This document shows positions 1 to 5,426 of a stretch of DNA of 6,649 nt, piece by piece. Under the pieces are notes generated by a model that was not told the DNA's origin, ran no database searches, and saw only the letters and a list, made by a program, of their open reading frames with translations. Location: NCBI GenBank assembly GCA_002421405.1, contig DIJY01000078.1, positions 5,292-11,940 on the forward strand. The letters run 5' to 3'. Made by a program: the position numbers and the translations under genes. This stretch comes from Caryophanales bacterium UBA5632. Lineage in GTDB: Bacteria > Bacillota_I > Bacilli_A > Izemoplasmatales > Hujiaoplasmataceae. Within the stretch, counting starts at the first letter, position 1. Every line of letters starts with the position of its first letter.

Positions 1-30
1 TTTTACAGGCATTAACTATTTTAGCAAATA

Positions 31-74
31 AAAAGCATTAAAGCAAGAACTATTTCTTGTCATTTAACGCTTTT
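31..74 (-). terminator. Hairpin terminator of the helicase-phospholipase operon, possibly bidirectional
   Basis: A long imperfect inverted repeat lies 54 bases past the phospholipase stop codon. The outer arms are AAAAGC (31-36) and GCTTTT (69-74). After a one-base mismatch comes a five-pair segment (38-42 with 63-67). After a small internal loop comes CAAGAA (44-49) with TTCTTG (54-59), closed by a CTAT loop. Read on the minus strand, the hairpin is followed by a T-rich run (CTTTTTATTT), as expected for intrinsic termination. On the plus strand it is followed by TTTTCTTCTTT, so it could also stop transcription arriving from the left. Confidence 0.75.
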
Positions 75-128
75 CTTCTTTCCTATTCTTATTTCGCACG
101 TATAAGGGGTGAAAAATCGTGATTTTAG

Positions 129-1244
129 TTAAATATTTATATTTTCGTTAAAGTCGATGATGATTTCCATGATGGTATCATTGAACTGTAGATAGTTAGA
201 ATCGGAATAATCGACCATAATAATCGGCATCGAGACCATCCAAAACAAGAAATCTTCATGGGCAATGAGTTTGGGATTCAATTGACGCGCTTTTGATAAT
301 AACGACCAAGATGTCAAAGCTTCAACGATGCCTTCACCATTCATTTGCATCGTTAAGACGCCTTGCATGATCCGAAAACCATTTAAAGCATTGATGCCAT
401 CATAATTGGGAATTTGATTTCCGGTCTTGGCTGCACCTAATGCAATATTGAGTGCTTCTTCAGATAAGAAATTGTACAACGTTTCTTCGTTATCGGTATT
501 CGCCCAGTTCGATCTGATTGAATCTCCATAACTCCAAAATGATGAATCTGATTCTTCAAATTTGGAAAGAATGATGACGCCTGCCTGCGTTTGGTCATGG
601 GTCATATCGCCATAGGTGACTTGGTCAAGTGTTTTCAAACCTTCTTCATAAGCGTATGTCAAGACATTCGTATCTTCAAATAAGGTTTTGATTTCAGTAA
701 AATTATCATTGAGGTCATAATTAACGCCATTGACATGTTGAATATCAAGAATGAGAAACTCGCCTGGATGATCCGTTAAAAACGTATCGATATCTGTTAA
801 GACATCTTCAAAGGGAGTACTAAAATAGGTATGCGCCGTCATCCAAATGCCATGCCTTGTATTATAAGTTAATCGGATATCGAAGTAACGGACGCCATGT
901 TCTAGAAGCGTCGTGACATTGGATACCTGCGTTTTAGATTGTTTAACAGAAAACCCGCGAATAAGGGCCCCCGGTAATCCTGTTTGTATTGCAGCGGCAG
1001 TGGATAAGTCAAGTTCACTACCGTATCGTATTTGATTTGTAAAAGCGTCATGAGCGCCAAGCATTCCGATATCGATGATTCTTTTTTCTGAAGTCAACGT
1101 TTCAAGCATCCAATCGGAGTAATCATTTTCCGTTTCGAGCTGCCGATAAAAATTAAAGGGAATATTAATGCTGACTAAAACAATCGATAATACAAGGACA
1201 ACGGCGAGAATGATTCTTTTGATGATGCGCTTAATCTTAACCAT
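129..1244 (-). CDS. Membrane-anchored PI-PLC X-domain phosphodiesterase/phospholipase
   Basis: This 371-residue protein looks like a bacterial phosphatidylinositol-specific phospholipase C family member, which cleaves phosphoinositide or similar lipid head groups by acid-base histidine catalysis. Residues 3-10 are strongly basic and 11-28 form one hydrophobic helix. There is no lipobox cysteine or clear signal peptidase site, so it is probably an N-terminal anchor with the enzyme outside. Catalytic motifs follow in family order: GAHDAF with His65-Asp66, YFDIR with Asp122 and Arg124, and TAHTYF with His138. The stretch from His138 to LTDHPGEFLILDI matches the usual X-domain strand and helix. 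A C-terminal IIMVDYSD segment (about 341-348) fits the last barrel strand. An Arg after DI is the mark of the calcium-independent bacterial type. The ATG at 1244 is chosen because GGAGGA sits 6 bases upstream; an in-frame TTG at 1268 lies upstream of that site and is unlikely to be the start. The start overlaps the end of the helicase gene by 8 bases, so the two are co-transcribed and probably translationally coupled. The substrate is unknown; glycerophosphodiester or non-inositol lipids are possible. Confidence 0.82.
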   Translation of the reverse strand: MVKIKRIIKRIILAVVLVLSIVLVSINIPFNFYRQLETENDYSDWMLETLTSEKRIIDIGMLGAHDAFTNQIRYGSELDLSTAAAIQTGLPGALIRGFSVKQSKTQVSNVTTLLEHGVRYFDIRLTYNTRHGIWMTAHTYFSTPFEDVLTDIDTFLTDHPGEFLILDIQHVNGVNYDLNDNFTEIKTLFEDTNVLTYAYEEGLKTLDQVTYGDMTHDQTQAGVIILSKFEESDSSFWSYGDSIRSNWANTDNEETLYNFLSEEALNIALGAAKTGNQIPNYDGINALNGFRIMQGVLTMQMNGEGIVEALTSWSLLSKARQLNPKLIAHEDFLFWMVSMPIIMVDYSDSNYLQFNDTIMEIIIDFNENINI

Positions 1245-3579
1245 CTTTCTTCCTCCAAAACTTTTCAATTCGTTTTTCTAACGTTGAATGATCATTGATG
1301 ACTTCCATGTGATTCCATTCTTTTGGATAGAGTGAAGTATATCTTCTCGTTGTAAACCGGTCATCGAGAAGAATTGCAATGCCTCGGTCGGTTTCACTTC
1401 TAATAACACGACCGACTGCTTGGATGACTTTATTGAGTCCTGGGTACGTATAAGCAAAATCAAAACCACTCGAAAATTCCTCATCAAAATGGGATTTTAA
1501 TATATTGTTAAAAGGGGCAATCATTGGCAATCCAACACCAACAATCAAGACGCCCGATAATTGGTCACCGATGAGGTCAATTGATTCTCCAAAAACGCCA
1601 CCCATCACAAAGAATCCGACTTGCGTTTTATCACTAGCGGTCTTAAACAAATCAAGTGTTCCTTGTCTTTCACGCAAAGACATTTCGCGTTTTTGAACAA
1701 TGATCTCAAATTCATCTTGCGCTAAATCGAGGTTATCAAATACTTGATTTAAATAGACGTAAGAGGGAAAGAAAACGATGTAATTCCCTTTTTTGCCATT
1801 GACGAGAGTTTCGATTGTTTCTACGATTTTATCGATTGAGTTTTCACGATCGTTATACCGCGTTGAAACATCATCAATCGCAATTAAGCATAAATGATCC
1901 TGTGGAAATGATGAAAGCATTTTAACATCTTTGCCTTTCCCTTGGGTCAGCAATGTTTTATAGTAGTGAATCGGGTCTAAAGTGGCACTGAAAAAGACCG
2001 TAGAACGACTGCGATTTTTTGAGGTGTCATAGATAAATTCTGCGGCATTCAAACACTTAATCGAAACACTTAATTTAGGGCCTTCTTTTTCAAGTAAAAA
2101 GACGAATTGTTCGTTATAATACTCGTTGATTTTTACGAATTGAAAGAGCTCGTAATAAAGCGGAGTGATTAAACTTTTATTTGGAAATTTCTTATCGTCC
2201 AGAAAGGCTTGATCAAACTTTCTTAACAGTTTTTTCAGTGATAAAAGCAACATCGGATTGACTGCTTCTTTTCTTAAAAAATCAACTTCTAAAAGTTCTA
2301 AATCAACCTCGCTAAAGAAATCAAGAATCTTGTTGATTTCTGGTTTTGGCGAAGGTTTCATTCCCTTTGTTAAGGCAAGTAAGGTTTGAAACGTTTCGTT
2401 GGTTAACGTTGCGGAATACATTTCACGACTTCTTGAAACTAGATTATGCGCTTCATCAACAAGTAAAATCGGTTCATAGGTCGTATCTTCAAAATAGCGG
2501 ATGAGATGCGCCCTCGGGTCAAAAGCATAGTTATAATCTGCGATGATAATATCACAGTAATTTGAGAGATCCAGGGAGAGTTCAAATGGGCATACGCGGT
2601 GATTTTTGCCATATCCGATAATCTTTTCTTTCGTCAATAATGACTCATTACGGAACACATCATCAATGGCTTTATAAATGCGGTTATAATAACCCTTTGC
2701 ATATTTACAGACTTCAGGATCACAGTCTCTTTCCTTGAGCAAACACATAGAGTCTTTCGCTGTTATTTCGCATGTTTTGGCGACTAACCCGTGTTTTTCA
2801 AGTAGGTCTACTGTATCAATCGCGATGCGTTTTCCATCATTCTTAGCGGTTAGATAGAAGATCTTCTGTCTTGGAACGTTTATGGTTTTAAGTCCAGAAA
2901 ATAATACCGCAATGGTTTTGCCAATGCCCGTAGGAGCAATGGCATATAAGATTTCTTTATCCATGATTGTTCGGTAAACATGACCCATCAATTCGCGTTG
3001 ATTCGCTCGAAAATCATCGAATGGGAAGGTGAGCCCAGCGATGGATTTCATTCGTGCTTCTTCGTGTTGATCAATCGCTTTAACCCATTCAAGATATTGA
3101 TTAAGCGTTTTAATGAAGTATTTTTCTAAGGTTTTAAATGTCAGTGATTTATCAATTGATTTGACTTCATGACTTTCAACAGCGATATAAGTTAAACGAA
3201 CTATAATCTTATTTAAATTGTTCGCAAAACAATACATATAGGCATAGAGTTTCGCTTGTGCCATATGGGCGGGTGAAGTCGTTTCATCAATCAATTCTAA
3301 ATCCATGCGGGTTGATTTAATCTCTTCAAGAATGATTTCGCCGTCACGGACCGTGATTCCATCGATTCTACCGCTGATGTCAATTAAAAAATCGTCAGCG
3401 CGATATTCAGCTGCGACAAGAACTTCTTTTTGGTCATTTTCGGTGTATTGGGATTGCCAAAACTGATGAATTTGGATGCCTTCTTCAGCTCTCGCCATCA
3501 TGATTCGATCGCTTGTAATATTACCGCTACCGAATAATAATTCCGCAATCTCCTTAGCACTGATGTGAACACTCTTCAT
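1237..3579 (-). CDS. PD-(D/E)XK nuclease fused to DinG/XPD-type Fe-S superfamily 2 DNA helicase
   Basis: This 780-residue protein carries two enzymes. Residues about 1-170 form a RecB/Cas4-like nuclease: His38, Asp73 in GRIDGI, Glu86-Ile-Lys88 (the ExK motif) and Gln108-x3-Tyr112 (the QxxxY motif). Residues about 185-780 form an XPD/DinG-family ATP-dependent helicase: RANQ (191-194), Walker A APTGIGKT (215-222), DEAH box (375-378), SAT (531-533), FFPSY (603-607), GGVFGESIDL (660-669) and motif VI QAVGRVIR (720-727). Cys279, Cys286, Cys291 and Cys330 lie between Walker A and the DEAH box, where XPD relatives hold a 4Fe-4S cluster. Family knowledge predicts 5'-to-3' unwinding with DNA cleavage by the fused nuclease, so a role in DNA repair or processing of unusual structures; that is inference. 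All catalytic motifs are present and there is no sign of decay. The ATG at 3579 has GGTGAT four bases away and precedes the conserved ISAKEIAELLFGSGNI opening. It is the first gene of an operon with the phospholipase gene. It resembles DinG but is not true DinG, so no symbol is given. Confidence 0.93.
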   Translation of the reverse strand: MKSVHISAKEIAELLFGSGNITSDRIMMARAEEGIQIHQFWQSQYTENDQKEVLVAAEYRADDFLIDISGRIDGITVRDGEIILEEIKSTRMDLELIDETTSPAHMAQAKLYAYMYCFANNLNKIIVRLTYIAVESHEVKSIDKSLTFKTLEKYFIKTLNQYLEWVKAIDQHEEARMKSIAGLTFPFDDFRANQRELMGHVYRTIMDKEILYAIAPTGIGKTIAVLFSGLKTINVPRQKIFYLTAKNDGKRIAIDTVDLLEKHGLVAKTCEITAKDSMCLLKERDCDPEVCKYAKGYYNRIYKAIDDVFRNESLLTKEKIIGYGKNHRVCPFELSLDLSNYCDIIIADYNYAFDPRAHLIRYFEDTTYEPILLVDEAHNLVSRSREMYSATLTNETFQTLLALTKGMKPSPKPEINKILDFFSEVDLELLEVDFLRKEAVNPMLLLSLKKLLRKFDQAFLDDKKFPNKSLITPLYYELFQFVKINEYYNEQFVFLLEKEGPKLSVSIKCLNAAEFIYDTSKNRSRSTVFFSATLDPIHYYKTLLTQGKGKDVKMLSSFPQDHLCLIAIDDVSTRYNDRENSIDKIVETIETLVNGKKGNYIVFFPSYVYLNQVFDNLDLAQDEFEIIVQKREMSLRERQGTLDLFKTASDKTQVGFFVMGGVFGESIDLIGDQLSGVLIVGVGLPMIAPFNNILKSHFDEEFSSGFDFAYTYPGLNKVIQAVGRVIRSETDRGIAILLDDRFTTRRYTSLYPKEWNHMEVINDHSTLEKRIEKFWRKKDG
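1251..1256 (-). promoter_or_regulatory. Ribosome binding site of the phospholipase gene, inside the helicase gene
   Basis: GGAGGA on the minus strand lies 6 bases before the ATG at 1244. It is formed by the TGG AGG codons (Trp775-Arg776) of the upstream helicase. This decides the phospholipase start over the upstream TTG and implies reinitiation by ribosomes finishing the helicase. Confidence 0.85.
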
Positions 3580-3594
3580 ATAATCACCGTGTTT

Positions 3595-3624
3595 ATTATA
3601 CTACAAAAAGAGCGTATTTGTCAT
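3595..3624 (-). promoter_or_regulatory. Sigma-A-type promoter of the helicase-phospholipase operon
   Basis: On the minus strand, ATGACA (3619-3624, five of six matches to TTGACA) is followed by 18 bases and a perfect TATAAT (3595-3600). The predicted first base of the transcript is near 3588, only about nine bases before the start codon at 3579. The mRNA would then begin almost at the GGTGAT ribosome binding site. No operator-like palindrome is visible around it. Confidence 0.72.
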
Positions 3625-3658
3625 CGAGGTTTAATGAACTCACGAAAGATTTAGATTT

Positions 3659-3690
3659 AAAAAAGAAAGACACAAATTTTTGTGTCTTTC
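3659..3690 (-). terminator. Intrinsic terminator of the dehydrogenase/epimerase gene
   Basis: A perfect inverted repeat, GAAAGACACAAA (3665-3676) and TTTGTGTCTTTC (3679-3690), forms an 11-pair stem with a small loop. On the minus strand it is followed at once by six T residues (complement of 3659-3664). It starts 10 bases past the dehydrogenase stop codon. It isolates that gene from the downstream helicase operon, which has its own promoter. The plus-strand side lacks a good T run. Confidence 0.9.
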
Positions 3691-3700
3691 AAATGAATTT

Positions 3701-4723
3701 TTAATCGTTTTTAAATCTTTTCTTTCTGTATTTTGTATCGTGTTTATCGAGATGTCTCTCACGAATGAAATCCATCGTATCGTGGATTGTTTTTTTGATA
3801 TCTCTTGTCGTATAGCCTAATTCATTCACTGCTTTCGCATTGGAAAAATGGTAATTCGAATTGAGAACAATGATGGAGTATCGTGTGAATAAAGGTTTTT
3901 GTCTAACAACTTTATAATAGATTTCCGCAAAGTAACTCATGGCCAAAATAAACCAATAAGCTAATTTGGTTTTTATTCTTTTCTTTCCACTTGATTTTGC
4001 AATTTCATCCAACAATTGCTTAACCGTAATTTCCGATCCGGAAAGAATGTAGCACTCGCCTCTTCTTCCGCGTTCTGCGGCTAAACGAATCCCATCAGCG
4101 GCATCTCTAACGTCAACGAAATTATAACCACCTTTGAGATACGCGGTGAGTCTGCCCAACATAAAATCGATGAACATCTGTGATGTATTTGACATTTTGT
4201 AATCCGATGGTCCAATGACGCCACTGGGTTGAACGACTATGATGTCCATCGGACCTTCTTTTTGTTCTAAAACGATTTTGGTTGCCAATGCTTTTGATTT
4301 AGCATATAAGCCTTTAACCTTATCGGGATCAAATTCAGTAATTTCACTTTGAAGTTGCGGTTTTGGTAATTCAGGGATGGCATGAACACTGGAGGTATAA
4401 ACAAACCGTTTAACGTTGCATTTGATTGCGGCGTTCAAAACGTTTCTAGTTCCTTCAACGTTAATCAAGTTAATTAGTTTTTTCTTTCCTGAACCAATTT
4501 CAACAACTCCTGCTAAATGAAATACAATTTCAGTGTCTAAAAATACAGTTTCTAAGAATGCTGAATCTAAGATATTGCCATAAGTGATAGTCGAAAACGC
4601 TTCAATCATCGAGGTATCATCGTTTGGCAAAACAACGGCTGTGATTTCATAGCCGTGATGATATAAATTACGAACTAATACATTGCCAATATGACCCGTA
4701 GCACCCGTGACGACACATTTCAT
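3701..4723 (-). CDS. NAD(P)-dependent epimerase/dehydratase, extended SDR family
   Basis: This is a 340-residue, cytoplasmic, Rossmann-fold oxidoreductase of the extended short-chain dehydrogenase type (COG0451-like, near the dihydroflavonol reductase and 3-beta-hydroxysteroid dehydrogenase branch). The nucleotide-binding glycine motif TGATGHIG is at residues 6-13, HLAG at 69-72, NVEGTRNVLNA at 88-98, YTSS with the catalytic Ser at 109-112, and the YAKSK catalytic Tyr140/Lys144 pair follows. FVDVRDAADGI (202-212) and the C-terminal SNAKAVNELGY (294-304) are typical substrate-domain segments. The length is normal. The tail (about 322-340) is very basic. The ATG at 4723 is preferred because AGAGGA lies 10 bases upstream; a GTG at 4732 is only one base from that site. 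The gene is monocistronic, divergent from a small membrane protein, and has an operator-like palindrome across its -35 element. The substrate (sugar nucleotide, ketone or sterol-like) cannot be told from sequence. Confidence 0.9.
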   Translation of the reverse strand: MKCVVTGATGHIGNVLVRNLYHHGYEITAVVLPNDDTSMIEAFSTITYGNILDSAFLETVFLDTEIVFHLAGVVEIGSGKKKLINLINVEGTRNVLNAAIKCNVKRFVYTSSVHAIPELPKPQLQSEITEFDPDKVKGLYAKSKALATKIVLEQKEGPMDIIVVQPSGVIGPSDYKMSNTSQMFIDFMLGRLTAYLKGGYNFVDVRDAADGIRLAAERGRRGECYILSGSEITVKQLLDEIAKSSGKKRIKTKLAYWFILAMSYFAEIYYKVVRQKPLFTRYSIIVLNSNYHFSNAKAVNELGYTTRDIKKTIHDTMDFIRERHLDKHDTKYRKKRFKND

Positions 4724-4750
4724 GAATAACACTTCCTCTAATACAACTTC

Positions 4751-4779
4751 ATTATATACCTGTAAAATAAAAAAGTAAA
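4751..4779 (-). promoter_or_regulatory. Promoter of the dehydrogenase/epimerase gene
   Basis: On the minus strand, TTTACT (4774-4779, four of six matches to TTGACA) is followed by 17 bases and a perfect TATAAT (4751-4756). The predicted transcript starts near 4744, giving a leader of about 20 bases that holds the AGAGGA ribosome binding site. The -35 element overlaps a 14-bp palindrome at 4776-4789, which would let a bound repressor block RNA polymerase. Confidence 0.68.
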
Positions 4780-4789
4780 CAATAGTTTA
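4776..4789. promoter_or_regulatory. Operator-like palindrome 1
   Basis: TAAACAATAGTTTA is an inverted repeat with TAAAC and GTTTA arms around a four-base centre. It overlaps the -35 element of the dehydrogenase promoter. Its reverse complement, TAAACTATTGTTTA, matches palindrome 2 at 12 of 14 positions, so the two are probably bound by the same dimeric regulator. TetR-type proteins commonly use sites of this size and symmetry. No regulator gene is in the window. Confidence 0.6.
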
Positions 4790-4805
4790 TTATTAAGGTA
4801 CTGTA

Positions 4806-4819
4806 TAAACTATCGTTTT
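4806..4819. promoter_or_regulatory. Operator-like palindrome 2
   Basis: TAAACTATCGTTTT is a near-palindrome. It also forms a perfect 9-bp inverted repeat with palindrome 1 (ATAGTTTAT at 4782-4790 against ATAAACTAT at 4805-4813). The centres of the two boxes are 30 bp apart, close to three helical turns, so two dimers could sit on one face of the DNA. It lies 15 bases before a TATAAT on the plus strand and could therefore act on the divergent gene too. Confidence 0.55.
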
Positions 4820-4860
4820 ATTATTGGTTTAGTGTATAATGTTTTATTTAATATAATGGA

Positions 4861-4889
4861 TTGTTATTAGGGTTGTTATCAATTATAAT
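4861..4889 (+). promoter_or_regulatory. Likely promoter of the small membrane protein gene
   Basis: TTGTTA (4861-4866, four of six matches) is followed by 17 bases and a perfect TATAAT (4884-4889). The predicted start near 4896 leaves an 18-base leader containing the ribosome binding site AGAGGTG (4903-4909). Two further TATAAT boxes upstream (4835-4840 and 4852-4857) lack a good -35 at proper spacing, so this one is preferred. Confidence 0.55.
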
Positions 4890-4913
4890 ATTCATCATTA
4901 GTAGAGGTGTCGT

Positions 4914-5327
4914 ATGACTAAATATCAGAAAGTATTTATATTGATTACGGTTTTTTTATCACTTCCCAGCATCTATATCATCTTCCGCGCTATTATGGGC
5001 AATTCTATCTTTAATTCATTCTTTTTAACAATCATTATCGTTATATTAATACATTGGTTTTTATTTTTTCTACGCATTATGTCAGATAACAAATTGAAGT
5101 GGGTCATCTATCTTCCGGCAATATTATTTGGACTATTTACCTTGTTTCTAGGAATAATCGTTTTAATCAACTCTAGGAGTAGTGGTTGTGATCCTTCAGA
5201 TCCAGGCTGCATGAATGAAGACTACTCTTTTGTGTTTGCGGTGATTGCTTTTGTTATTACGATATTGAGTTTTACCTACTCTTTTTTATTTAAATTCTTT
5301 TGGTTTAAAAACGAGACACTAAAATAG
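4914..5327 (+). CDS. Small four-helix membrane protein of unknown function
   Basis: I do not recognise this 137-residue protein. It has four clear hydrophobic segments at about 7-27, 35-54, 63-86 and 105-129, so both ends probably lie on the same side of the membrane, with short loops. The second loop (55-62) is polar and mildly basic. The third loop (87-104) holds CDPSDPGC, two cysteines at 92 and 99 framing an acidic, proline-containing turn. They might form a disulphide or bind metal if the loop is outside; that is inference. There is no signal peptidase site or catalytic motif. The start ATG has AGAGGTG a few bases upstream. The gene is divergent from the dehydrogenase/epimerase and shares the operator-bearing intergenic region, so co-regulation is plausible. 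No terminator is visible between it and the transporter gene. Its AT-richness mostly reflects its Phe, Ile and Leu content. Confidence 0.75.
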   Translation: MTKYQKVFILITVFLSLPSIYIIFRAIMGNSIFNSFFLTIIIVILIHWFLFFLRIMSDNKLKWVIYLPAILFGLFTLFLGIIVLINSRSSGCDPSDPGCMNEDYSFVFAVIAFVITILSFTYSFLFKFFWFKNETLK

Positions 5328-5358
5328 ATTATTTTTATATTAAATGCTACACATCATT

Positions 5359-5387
5359 TTGTCATTTCTCTCAGGTTATGATATAAT
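5359..5387 (+). promoter_or_regulatory. Strong extended -10 promoter of the MFS transporter gene
   Basis: TTGTCA (5359-5364, five of six matches) is followed by 17 bases and a perfect TATAAT (5382-5387). TGA directly before the -10 gives the extended TGn element. The predicted start is near 5394, leaving a leader of about 33 bases. It is the best promoter in the window and suggests the transporter can be expressed independently of the preceding gene. I see no operator palindrome or catabolite-control site in it. Confidence 0.82.
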
Positions 5388-5413
5388 CACATCTAGTGAT
5401 TTCGTCAATTCAT

Positions 5414-5419
5414 GGGAGA
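5414..5419 (+). promoter_or_regulatory. Ribosome binding site fixing the transporter start
   Basis: GGGAGA lies 7 bases before the ATG at 5427. The upstream in-frame ATG at 5412 overlaps this site and has no binding site of its own, so the longer reading (five extra residues, MGDFF) is probably not used. Confidence 0.75.
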
Positions 5420-5426
5420 TTTTTTT

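Noticed and set aside
106..153. Possible small plus-strand peptide after AAGGGGTG with a GTG start at 119
   Set aside because: Reads only about eleven codons, runs into the end of the phospholipase gene and has no other support.
1245..1268. Upstream TTG start for the phospholipase-like protein (eight extra residues)
   Set aside because: The ribosome binding site GGAGGA lies downstream of this TTG and serves the ATG at 1244.
1278..1487. 69-codon minus-strand open frame
   Set aside because: Lies wholly inside the helicase gene in another frame, has no family features, and overlaps the conserved motif VI region of the real protein.
1505..1696. 63-codon plus-strand open frame
   Set aside because: Antisense to the helicase coding sequence, with no ribosome binding site and composition expected from the reverse of the real frame.
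1237..3579. CRISPR-linked or phage-defence helicase (Cas4-like plus CasDinG-like)
   Set aside because: No repeats, cas genes or other defence genes are present in the window. The domain similarity reflects broad nuclease and helicase families only.
3665..3690. Inverted repeat considered as a mobile element end or operator
   Set aside because: Its position just after a stop codon and the T run on the minus strand fit an intrinsic terminator; there is no transposase or target duplication.
4724..4732. Upstream GTG start for the dehydrogenase/epimerase
   Set aside because: Only one base from the AGAGGA site, too close for initiation; the ATG at 4723 gives the normal MKCVVTGATG opening of the fold.
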